This document shows positions 1 to 5,850 of a stretch of 7,060 nucleotides of DNA, piece by piece; position 1 is the stretch's first letter, and each line of letters opens with the position of its first letter. The stretch is from the NCBI GenBank assembly GCA_041581935.1, contig JBFICP010000166.1, positions 1-7,060 on the forward strand. Reading direction: 5' to 3'. The notes below the pieces were generated by a model. That model was not told the origin of the DNA and searched no databases. It worked only from the letters and a program-made list of their open reading frames with translations. Origin of the DNA: JAABYT01 sp041581935 (GTDB taxonomy: Bacteria > Pseudomonadota > Gammaproteobacteria > HK1). The position numbers and the translations under genes are program-made.

Positions 1-499
1 GAAAGCTCTCTTCGATGCCGTACCACTCTCCGGCATAAAGCGCGACAGCTATCATCATGACCTGAACGCCGAAGGCGCCGGCCACGCCGAGGCGGCGCAG
101 CTGCTGCTTGCGCTCGCCTTCGAGCAATGCCTCCTGGCGATCGGGGTCGTAGGGATGCGCGGTATAGCCGATACGCTTGACCGCGTTCAGTATGTCGCTC
201 AGCCGCGTGCGCTGCGAATTCCAGCGAACTCTTGCGCGATGCGTGGAGAAATTGACCTCGGCGTGCACGACGCCGGGCAGCTGTTTCAAAGTCCGCTCGT
301 TCGCCATTGCACACGCCGCGCACTCGATACCTTCGAGGACCAATGCCGCTTCGAGCTCGCCGTTTTCCAGCCGGCGTACGAAAGTGCGCTGAACTTCTTC
401 GTGATCGTAGACCCGGCTGTCGTGTAGAGCATCCGGATTGAGCTCCTCGTGGAGCGCCGGCAGCCCGCTTACGGCCGAGTGAGACGGCGTTGACAACAT
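1..499 (-). CDS. ccoI: Cu+-translocating P-type ATPase CcoI/FixI, N-terminal part (gene runs off the left edge)
   Basis: This is the first 166 codons of a P1B-type ATPase; the catalytic P and N domains lie outside the window. By family, CcoI moves copper across the inner membrane for assembly of the cbb3 cytochrome oxidase. Visible features are a heavy-metal-associated domain with its metal-binding CAAC motif (Cys60 and Cys63, in GIECAAC), followed by LPGV and VNFSTHRARVRW. Next come the GYTAHPYDPDR stretch and the start of TM1 (LRRLGVAGAFGVQVMM, about residues 134-155). These HPY-D-R and LGVAG-QxMM signatures are what I know from Pseudomonas-type CcoI rather than CopA. The ATG at 499 has a GGAG Shine-Dalgarno at 504-507. 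The frame stays open upstream, but no Cys-rich zinc-ribbon segment is coded there, so the extra N-terminal metal-binding domain of many gammaproteobacterial CcoI proteins seems absent. The preceding minus-strand gene ends 122 bp upstream. The alternative is a general copper exporter (CopA-like), which I think less likely. Confidence 0.83.
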   Translation of the reverse strand, partial: MLSTPSHSAVSGLPALHEELNPDALHDSRVYDHEEVQRTFVRRLENGELEAALVLEGIECAACAMANERTLKQLPGVVHAEVNFSTHRARVRWNSQRTRLSDILNAVKRIGYTAHPYDPDRQEALLEGERKQQLRRLGVAGAFGVQVMMIAVALYAGEWYGIEESF

Positions 500-573
500 T
501 GTTCTCCGACGTTGCCGCTGGGAAGCCCCATCATAGCCGCTCCCGTCGCCGCTACGATACCCGTGAACGCCGG

Positions 574-587
574 GCCGCGATCGCGGC
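574..587. repeat. 14-bp perfect palindrome upstream of ccoI
   Basis: GCCGCGATCGCGGC is a perfect 14-bp palindrome in the gap between the two-helix gene and ccoI, about 75 bp before the ccoI ATG. It contains GCGATCGC. It could be an operator or chance in GC-rich DNA. It does not resemble the FNR/Anr box (TTGAT-N4-ATCAA) that often controls cbb3 oxidase genes. Confidence 0.25.
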
Positions 588-621
588 TGCGTCGACACGA
601 CGGCAGGCAACGCCGGTGGGG

Positions 622-885
622 TTAGGAACCCGTGCCGTAGAACACGAGCAACACGATCAGAAGGACGACGAAGATGGCCAGATAGACGAATAGCCGGCGC
701 TGATGACGCTGACCTTGCCTCGTATAGGGGCGCGGAAACTCGAGCCACAGGCTCCGCTGCTGCGAAACCCCTTGTGATTCGTTCTTGAGGTCCCGGCGCA
801 GATGCACCCAGTGAAACAGCGCCAGCACCAGGCAGCCGATGGACAGCACCAGCGCGGAAATCAACAGGAACTTCATGGCGTCCAT
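622..885 (-). CDS. small two-helix inner-membrane protein of unknown function
   Basis: I do not recognise this 87-aa protein. It has two clear hydrophobic helices, about residues 5-26 (FLLISALVLSIGCLVLALF) and 65-83 (LFVYLAIFVVLLIVLLVF). Between them is a roughly 38-residue hydrophilic loop rich in Arg (HLRRDLK, RQGQRHQRR). By the positive-inside rule the loop should face the cytoplasm and both ends the periplasm. The start is ambiguous: ATG at 885 has a weak AGGA close upstream, and a second in-frame ATG at 876 would give MKFLLIS and a better-looking membrane-protein start. It lies directly upstream of ccoI on the same strand. That is about where ccoH/fixH sits in classical cco clusters, but it is about half the length of CcoH and has two helices rather than one, so I do not assign that name. 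A membrane-protein pattern this clean is unlikely to be a shadow frame. Confidence 0.6.
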   Translation of the reverse strand: MDAMKFLLISALVLSIGCLVLALFHWVHLRRDLKNESQGVSQQRSLWLEFPRPYTRQGQRHQRRLFVYLAIFVVLLIVLLVFYGTGS

Positions 886-923
886 GTCCTGGTTGTCCTG
901 ATCTCGTCTGTCATCGAGGCCCT

Positions 924-1021
924 CCGAGGGCGGTTCGCGATGCCCTCGGCACCAGGCTCAAGTATGAGCCGATGCCTTGCGGGCGCAACGTGACGGGGGC
1001 CTCAGTTTGCCGAATTGAGGC
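924..1021 (-). terminator. cluster of three short inverted repeats, possible terminator region
   Basis: The 886-1038 gap between two minus-strand genes has no plausible ORF but holds three inverted repeats. GCCTCA pairs with TGAGGC (999-1004 with 1016-1021), starting about 18 nt past the upstream gene's stop. GGCTCA pairs with TGAGCC around a 4-nt loop (955-970). CCGAGGGC pairs with GCCCTCGG around a 10-nt loop (924-949). None is followed by a T-run on either strand, so a classical intrinsic terminator is not shown. They could form a structured 3' end that pauses transcription or blocks exonucleases between the prodomain-like gene and the membrane-protein gene. Confidence 0.25.
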
Positions 1022-1038
1022 GAATTCGAGCGAGGCTC

Positions 1039-1545
1039 TCAGGAGCCACCCTTCCAGGCCCGGGGACGGAGCAGCTGCGGCTCGACGTGGGCCGCGTGGG
1101 GCAGGGCGCGCAGCGAGTCGAGCTTCGAAAGCGCTTCGTCGATGCGCCCGGACGTCGGCTCGAGCCAGGCGCTGTTGGGCGCGTAGGCGGGAATCTCGGC
1201 GACGGCAAAATCGAGTGCCTCGAGCTGGCTGCGCATGCTTTCGATAGGCGTATTTTCCTCCAATCGCAGAAAGATTCGCCGCGTCGCGACGGCCGGGCTG
1301 GCGCCTTCAGTCGCCGAGTAAACTGGCAGCACCTCGACATTGGGTTCCAGACCCGGTGATGGTTGCCCGCGCGCGACGTGAATGTCGTCGCCGATCGCCT
1401 GCGCGTGGACAGTTTCCGCAACCCGCTTCGAAACAGGTCCACGAAGCGCGTAGAGATCGTCACGTTTTTGTAATCGAACGGGTCCATTTACACCATCGAT
1501 AACGATGTACTCGGGGCAACGTGTCCACTGCTGGAGGGCATTCAT
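1039..1545 (-). CDS. free-standing homologue of the adjacent subtilase prodomain (putative inhibitor/chaperone)
   Basis: This is a 168-aa soluble protein with no signal peptide, membrane segment or protease motif. By eye it matches the N-terminal prodomain of the divergent protease in three gapless blocks. Residues 24-45 pair with protease 18-39, sharing RL-x3-DD-x4-R-x6-V-x-ET. Residues 84-124 pair with 105-145, sharing T, F, L and YA-x-N. Residues 139-160 pair with 161-182, sharing L, SL, P and L. VEVL (70-73) also aligns with protease 63-66. The protein ends at about the position where the protease continues into its catalytic domain. Prodomains of subtilases fold their enzyme and inhibit it; free-standing ones are known in MEROPS family I9 (yeast Pbi2, Pleurotus POIA1). 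A trans-acting inhibitor or chaperone of the neighbour is therefore my inference. The start is uncertain: ATG 1545 lies 13 nt from GGGAG (1559-1563), while GTG 1554 in the same frame lies 4 nt from it and would give 171 aa. Longer versions would overlap the protease start. Confidence 0.7.
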   Translation of the reverse strand: MNALQQWTRCPEYIVIDGVNGPVRLQKRDDLYALRGPVSKRVAETVHAQAIGDDIHVARGQPSPGLEPNVEVLPVYSATEGASPAVATRRIFLRLEENTPIESMRSQLEALDFAVAEIPAYAPNSAWLEPTSGRIDEALSKLDSLRALPHAAHVEPQLLRPRAWKGGS

Positions 1546-1608
1546 GGATATCACTATACTCCCAACCTGTTGTTGAAATCCCACCTCGTTTCGGAAAGGA
1601 ATGATCCG
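1546..1608. promoter_or_regulatory. shared divergent promoter region of the prodomain-like gene and the protease
   Basis: Only 63 bp separate the two divergent start codons, and the stretch is AT-richer than its surroundings. On the plus strand TATACT (1555-1560) is a good -10 candidate, with a start near 1567 and a roughly 40-nt leader, but no convincing -35 lies 16-18 bp upstream. On the minus strand the overlapping TATAGT (1558-1553) would put the start almost on the ATG at 1545, giving a near-leaderless transcript. The two hexamers overlap, so if both are real only one could be occupied at a time. No clear operator palindrome is seen. Confidence 0.35.
1595..1600 (+). promoter_or_regulatory. 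Shine-Dalgarno that decides the protease start
   Basis: AAAGGA lies 8 nt before the ATG at 1609. The frame can be extended upstream to a TTG at 1570, but no ribosome site precedes that codon and the added 13 residues match nothing in the family. The ATG at 1609 is therefore the likely start. Another ATG at 1601 is out of frame. Confidence 0.65.
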
Positions 1609-3591
1609 ATGGCAAAGATCGCGAGTGTCAAGTTTGGCGGTAAGAAGGGAAATCCCTATCGACTGCACATGAGTGACGACATCATGGTTGTGCGCACGCG
1701 CAGCCGTCGCACCGTGCGTGAAACCCAGATTTCGGCACGCGCACGGGAAGTTCTTTCACAATTCGATCCGATTTTCTCGATTCCGGAGGTCGGCGTCGAG
1801 GTCTTGCGTTGCAGCGCGCGACGCGCCGTGCGCTCGGTGCGCGACAAAGCGCGGGTCGCTCTGCGTCGTGAGGAACCGGTACGCTTCGCCGGGCGCGGAC
1901 TGTGCACCGAATCGGGGAGGCCGGTTCTGTATACCGAAAACCTGTTCGTGCAGTTCTCCGATCGATGCGGCCAGGCAGCGGTATCGCGCATATTGAAAGA
2001 CTTCGGGCTCAACAAGAAGCGTAAGCTCTCCTACGCATCAAACGCCTGGTTCGTCGAGCTTCCGGAGGGCAGCGGTCACGAAAAGACATTAAAGACCGCC
2101 GCTTCGTTGTTGAAGCACGACGAGGTGCTCCTTTGCCATCCCGAGCTCGTGCAGGAAGTGGCTAGACGCGTTGCCTTTCCACAGCAATGGCATCTCAAAC
2201 GGACGAGGATCGACGGCAACACCGTTAACGCTCACGCGAACGTCGAGGCGGCGTGGGCGTTGAGTCAGGGTGAAGGAACCACCATCGCCGTCATCGACGA
2301 CGGTGTCGACATGGATCACGAGGAGTTCACAGGCGCAGGAAAGATCGTCGCACCGCGCGACGTCACGCGCGGAGTCGACGACGCCAGACCCGGTCGTGGC
2401 GACCATCACGGAACGCCGTGTGCCGGAGTCGCCTGCGCGAACGGCTCGCACGGCGCATCCGGCGTCGCACCCAGGGCCAGTCTCATGCCGATCCGTCTGG
2501 TCTCGAGCCTCGGCTCACAGTCCGAGGCGGACGCCTTCGTCTGGGCGGCCGATCACGGTGCCGACGTCATATCCTGCAGCTGGGGGCCGATGGACGGCGA
2601 ATGGTGGAACCCGAACGATCCCCTTCATGACGATGTCGTGCCGATACCCGACTCGACTCGGCTGGCCATCGACTATGCCGTGCGCGAAGGCCGTGCGGGA
2701 AAGGGCTGCGTCATCACCTGGGCGGCTGGAAACGGCAACGAATCCGTCGACAATGACGGTTACGCGAGCTACTCGAATGTCATCGCGGTTGCCGCGAGCA
2801 ACGATCGCGGCAAGAAGGCCGACTACAGCGACACCGGGGAGGCAATCTGGTGCAGCTTTCCCAGCAGTAACGGTGCGCCTTCGCTGACCCCCGGAATCTG
2901 GACCACCGATGTGTCGGGGGCGGGCGGTTACAACTCCGGCGCCGAAAGCGATGGTGACGCTGCCGGTCACTACACGAACGCCTTCGGCGGAACCTCCAGC
3001 GCGTGCCCGGGCGCTGCCGGTGTGGCGGCGCTCGTGATCACGAGGGATCCGACGCTTCGCTGGGACCAGGTGAAGGAGCTGCTCAAGCGCAGCTGCGATC
3101 GCATCGATCCGTCCGGGGGACGTTATGACGCGAGCGGGCACAGCAAGCTCTACGGCTATGGACAATTGAATGCAAAAGCCGCGGTCGAGCTCGCCGCGCC
3201 GGCGCCCGCAGCCGGATATACCGCGGTGCACAAGGCCATTCAATCGGTGCCCATCCGTGATCTGAAGACCGCACGGCTGCGGGTCGCCGTCGGTGATACC
3301 CGGCCGGTCCGCGGGCTCAAGGTGAGTGTGGATCTGGAGCACACGTGGATCGGCGATTTGACGGTGAAGCTCAAGCCGCCCGCCGGGCTCGTCTCAAAGG
3401 CGCTGGTGCTGCACGATCGCCAGGGTGGCGGCGAGAGCAATATTCACCGCGTCTACGATACAGCGTCGACGCCCGGGCTGTCGGCACTCGAGGGCGTAAC
3501 ACCGGCCGGCGAATGGACGCTCGAGGTCCGCGATCACGCCAAGCGCGATGTCGGGCACATTCGCAGCTTCGGCCTGGAGCTGGAGCTTTGA
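1609..3591 (+). CDS. kexin-like subtilisin-family serine protease (S8) with prodomain and P-domain
   Basis: This is a 660-aa endopeptidase with a full catalytic set. Asp230 lies in VIDDG (the DDG form typical of kexin/furin), His267 in HGTPCAG, oxyanion Asn375 in WAAGNGN and Ser463 in GGTSSACPGAAG. GRAGKG (361-366) is another kexin-type signature. Domain order: residues 1-187 prodomain, in two parts split by an Arg-rich segment (about 67-92); catalytic domain opening at FPQQWHL (190-196) and ending near 530; P-domain about 545-660 (HTWIGDLTVKL, PAGEWTLEVRD, DVGHIRSF). ARR at 185-187 sits just before the catalytic domain and is a natural dibasic autoprocessing site. No signal peptide is visible at the N terminus, and there are eleven cysteines, which is odd for a family that is usually secreted. 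A cytoplasmic role or non-Sec export are both possible. The divergent neighbour encodes a homologue of this prodomain. The physiological substrate is unknown, though kexin-type specificity for basic residues is plausible. Confidence 0.92.
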   Translation: MAKIASVKFGGKKGNPYRLHMSDDIMVVRTRSRRTVRETQISARAREVLSQFDPIFSIPEVGVEVLRCSARRAVRSVRDKARVALRREEPVRFAGRGLCTESGRPVLYTENLFVQFSDRCGQAAVSRILKDFGLNKKRKLSYASNAWFVELPEGSGHEKTLKTAASLLKHDEVLLCHPELVQEVARRVAFPQQWHLKRTRIDGNTVNAHANVEAAWALSQGEGTTIAVIDDGVDMDHEEFTGAGKIVAPRDVTRGVDDARPGRGDHHGTPCAGVACANGSHGASGVAPRASLMPIRLVSSLGSQSEADAFVWAADHGADVISCSWGPMDGEWWNPNDPLHDDVVPIPDSTRLAIDYAVREGRAGKGCVITWAAGNGNESVDNDGYASYSNVIAVAASNDRGKKADYSDTGEAIWCSFPSSNGAPSLTPGIWTTDVSGAGGYNSGAESDGDAAGHYTNAFGGTSSACPGAAGVAALVITRDPTLRWDQVKELLKRSCDRIDPSGGRYDASGHSKLYGYGQLNAKAAVELAAPAPAAGYTAVHKAIQSVPIRDLKTARLRVAVGDTRPVRGLKVSVDLEHTWIGDLTVKLKPPAGLVSKALVLHDRQGGGESNIHRVYDTASTPGLSALEGVTPAGEWTLEVRDHAKRDVGHIRSFGLELEL

Positions 3592-3605
3592 GCCGGCGGA
3601 GTGGC

Positions 3606-3611
3606 TATAAT
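3606..3611 (+). promoter_or_regulatory. candidate -10 box upstream of the NPD-plsC pair
   Basis: A perfect TATAAT stands 15 bp after the protease stop, in a 159-bp intergenic region that otherwise holds no ORF. A start near 3618 would leave a leader of about 133 nt before the next gene. No good -35 is found at 16-18 bp spacing; the nearest candidate, TGGAGC at 3581-3586, is poor and gives a 19-bp spacer. It is a plausible but unproven promoter for the downstream two-gene unit. Confidence 0.35.
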
Positions 3612-3750
3612 CCTCGAGCACCGTCCTGTCGCGCGACCGTCACCAGCCACGCTTCATGACACCTCTTGACTGTCGAACGACGGCAGGTTCGCGTGGAGGG
3701 GCCCGCTAGTCGGCGCCTCGAAATCTCCGTCGCAGCAGGTATCGGAAGTA

Positions 3751-5007
3751 ATGAAGAAGCTTGACAACTTTCGACTGAATTTCGGCGACCGGGAATTTCT
3801 TCCCATCATCATCGGCGGAATGGGCGTCGATATCTCCGCCACGGGGCTGGCTCTGGCCGCGGCACGAATGGGTGGTATCGGCCACATATCGGATGCCATG
3901 CTACCCACGGTTGTCGATCAAGAACGCCGCACGAGCTTTGTCCGCGACAAGCTTCAGAAGTACAAGTACAACGTCGCGAACGCCGACAAGTCCATGGTCA
4001 AGTTCGATCTGGAAGCGCTGGCACGCGCCACGCGCATGCACGTCGGCTCCGTAATGGAAGCCAAGAAGGGCTCGGGGATGGTGTTCATCAATTGCATGGA
4101 AAAGCTGACCATGAACAATCCGGCCGGTACGTTGAAGACGCGCCTCGAGTCGGCCATGGATTCGGGTATCGATGGAATCACCTTGAGTGCGGGTCTTCAT
4201 CTAGGCTCTTTCGCGCTCATCGAGGATCATCCTCGATTTCGCGACGTCTTGCTCGGCATCATCGTATCGTCGGCACGTGCTTTAAAGCTTCTGCTCAAGA
4301 AGGTTTCCCGCACGCGGCGATTGCCCGACTACGTCATCGTGGAAGGTCCGCTTGCAGGAGGTCACCTCGGCTTTGGCATGGACTGGGCGGACTACGATCT
4401 GAAGCAAATCGTGGCCGAAGTGGTCGCGTTCCTGGCCGAGCAGGAACTCGATATTCCGATTATTGCCGCCGGCGGCGTGTTCACCGGTTCCGATGCGGTC
4501 GACTATCTCGAGCTGGGATGCTCGGGCGTCCAATGCGCGACGCGCTTTACGATTACCAGAGAATGCGGACTGCCCGGTCCCGTAAAGCAGGAATACCTTC
4601 GAGCCGTCGAAGAGGACATCGTCGTCAACATGATTTCTCCGACTGGCTATCCCATGAGAATGTTGCAGCAATCCCCGGCCATCGGCTCCGGAATCCGGCC
4701 TAATTGCGAGGCATACGGGTATCTTCTCGACAGAAACGGTCACTGCGACTACATCGATGCCTACAATGCGGTGGTCGCCCAGAATCCCAAAGAAGTGAAG
4801 GTGCTCGACAAGACATGCCTGTGCACCGCGATGCGACGGTTCAAAGTATGGACGTGCGGGCACTATGCGTATCGCCTGAAGGAAACTGCCAATCTGCTCG
4901 CCGACGGAACTTACGAGCTGCCGACCGCCGAGCATGTTCTCAATGACTACCTCTACAGTACCGACTATCAGGCGCATCGGCCTCCACTGAACGCGAAGAT
5001 TGTCTGA
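3751..5007 (+). CDS. FMN-dependent nitronate monooxygenase / 2-nitropropane dioxygenase-family oxidoreductase
   Basis: This 418-aa cytoplasmic TIM-barrel flavoenzyme belongs to the NPD/COG2070 family. An N-terminal Gly-rich loop (PIIIGGMGVDIS, 18-29) and GGIGHIS (41-47) match the family's opening FMN-binding strands. VEGPLAGGHLGF (197-208) holds the family's conserved His (His205). AAGGVFTGSDAVDYLELGCS (239-258) and QCATRF (261-266) form the phosphate-binding end. Members oxidise alkyl nitronates with O2, while FabK-type relatives are enoyl-ACP reductases; the sequence alone does not decide between them. It is longer than FabK (about 320 aa) because of a C-terminal extension with Cys319, Cys332, Cys356, Cys358 and Cys369, which might bind metal or an Fe-S cluster. 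GGAAG precedes the ATG by 2 nt, a close but usable ribosome site. A plsC gene follows within 50 bp, so a lipid-related job is attractive but is inference. Confidence 0.85.
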   Translation: MKKLDNFRLNFGDREFLPIIIGGMGVDISATGLALAAARMGGIGHISDAMLPTVVDQERRTSFVRDKLQKYKYNVANADKSMVKFDLEALARATRMHVGSVMEAKKGSGMVFINCMEKLTMNNPAGTLKTRLESAMDSGIDGITLSAGLHLGSFALIEDHPRFRDVLLGIIVSSARALKLLLKKVSRTRRLPDYVIVEGPLAGGHLGFGMDWADYDLKQIVAEVVAFLAEQELDIPIIAAGGVFTGSDAVDYLELGCSGVQCATRFTITRECGLPGPVKQEYLRAVEEDIVVNMISPTGYPMRMLQQSPAIGSGIRPNCEAYGYLLDRNGHCDYIDAYNAVVAQNPKEVKVLDKTCLCTAMRRFKVWTCGHYAYRLKETANLLADGTYELPTAEHVLNDYLYSTDYQAHRPPLNAKIV

Positions 5008-5055
5008 GACGATCGTCAGCGTGACGTGCCGGCGCGTAGTTCGAGCCGCCGCGCA

Positions 5056-5790
5056 ATGCAAAAAGCCATCGGTTGGTTACTGACGCCGCTGCACATCATA
5101 GTTTTCGTCACCGTGCTGCTCGTGTTTCACGCCGCGCAGGTGCTCGCGTGGAGGATCGGCTACTCGGCGCACAAGCGTGTCGTCGACTATCTAAACCTTT
5201 GCGTGCTGGCCACGCTCAGAATCATGGGAACACGCATCGAGGTACGATGCGAACACCGGCTTCCCGACGATACGCCGCTGATCATCGTCGCGAATCATCA
5301 GAGCATGTACGACATTCCGCTGCTCGGCTGGACCTTCAGAAGACATCACCCGAAGTATGTGGCCAAAATCGAGCTCGCAAAGGGATTGCCCAGCATCTCC
5401 TACAACCTGCGCCACGGAGGTTCGGTGCTCATCGACCGCGAGGACCCGCGAGCGGCGATGCGCGCCATCCAGAAATTCGGGCGGAAAGTGGAAGAAAACC
5501 GGTTCGCGGCCTGCATTTTCCCCGAGGGTACTCGCGCCCGGGACGGAGTGATGAAGGCGTTCAATTCCGCTGGATTGATGTCATTGATGCGCGTCATGCC
5601 TTCGGCCGCGATCGTGCCCGTCGCTATCGACGGCTCGTGGCAGCTGCTGCGCTACCGAATGCGGCCCATACCCTTTGGAGTTCGCCTGCGGTGCAGCGTG
5701 CTAGCGCCGATCCACCAGCGCGAGGGCAGTGCTCGGGAGATCGTCGCTATCGCGGAGAGCCGGATTCGTGAGGTGCTCGGGCGCGTGTGA
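5056..5790 (+). CDS. plsC: 1-acyl-sn-glycerol-3-phosphate acyltransferase (PlsC/LPAAT family)
   Basis: This 244-aa membrane-associated acyltransferase would esterify lysophosphatidic acid to phosphatidic acid using acyl-ACP or acyl-CoA, a step in phospholipid synthesis. All four family motifs are present: NHQSMYD (catalytic His81 and Asp86), the KIEL...GLPSISYNL block with GGSVLIDR, FPEGTR (155-160) and VPVAIDGS (187-194). One strong N-terminal membrane helix spans about residues 5-31. The start is uncertain. ATG 5056 gives a normal MQKAIGWLL membrane start but has no clear Shine-Dalgarno; a GTG at 5026 would add ten Arg/Ser-rich residues and also lacks one. The gap to the upstream flavoenzyme is 48 or 18 bp, so the two are probably cotranscribed and perhaps translationally coupled. 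Many genomes carry several PlsC paralogues, so this need not be the essential copy. Confidence 0.88.
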   Translation: MQKAIGWLLTPLHIIVFVTVLLVFHAAQVLAWRIGYSAHKRVVDYLNLCVLATLRIMGTRIEVRCEHRLPDDTPLIIVANHQSMYDIPLLGWTFRRHHPKYVAKIELAKGLPSISYNLRHGGSVLIDREDPRAAMRAIQKFGRKVEENRFAACIFPEGTRARDGVMKAFNSAGLMSLMRVMPSAAIVPVAIDGSWQLLRYRMRPIPFGVRLRCSVLAPIHQREGSAREIVAIAESRIREVLGRV

Positions 5791-5850
5791 GATCCGTGCG
5801 GAGCATTTTTGCCGCCGGAAGGGATTCGATCTTCAATCGCGTCGGCGCGG

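Noticed and set aside
1002..1487. Minus-strand ORF of 161 aa overlapping the prodomain-like gene
   Set aside because: It is a shifted frame with low-complexity Arg/Ser/Pro composition and no homology. The overlapping frame ending at 1039 aligns with the protease prodomain and is the real gene.
2515..3342. Long minus-strand ORF (275 aa) opposite the protease
   Set aside because: It lies entirely inside the catalytic domain coding sequence of a well-supported protease and shows no recognisable domain. Long antisense frames are common in GC-rich genes.
1039..3591. The protease pair as a phage-defence island
   Set aside because: Some defence systems use subtilases, but no ATPase, sensor, nuclease or mobile-element gene is visible nearby and the neighbours are metabolic genes. 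The window gives no support for a defence role.
3601..3650. GTGGCT...AGCCAC inverted repeat after the protease stop, as a terminator
   Set aside because: The arms are only 6 bp and are separated by 38 nt. There is no T-run, and the left arm overlaps the TATAAT candidate promoter.
3666..3671. TTGACT as a -35 box for the NPD-family gene
   Set aside because: No -10-like hexamer occurs 16-18 bp downstream, where the sequence is GC-rich.
4282..5061. Minus-strand ORF (259 aa) opposite the NPD-family gene
   Set aside because: It is antisense to a gene with clear FMN-site motifs, with no domain signature of its own.
5791..5850. Possible bidirectional terminator between the convergent plsC and pilin-like genes
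   Set aside because: There is a run of five Ts at 5806-5810, but the stem before it on the plus strand does not pair beyond four bases, and the GC-rich repeat on the minus strand is followed by As rather than Ts.
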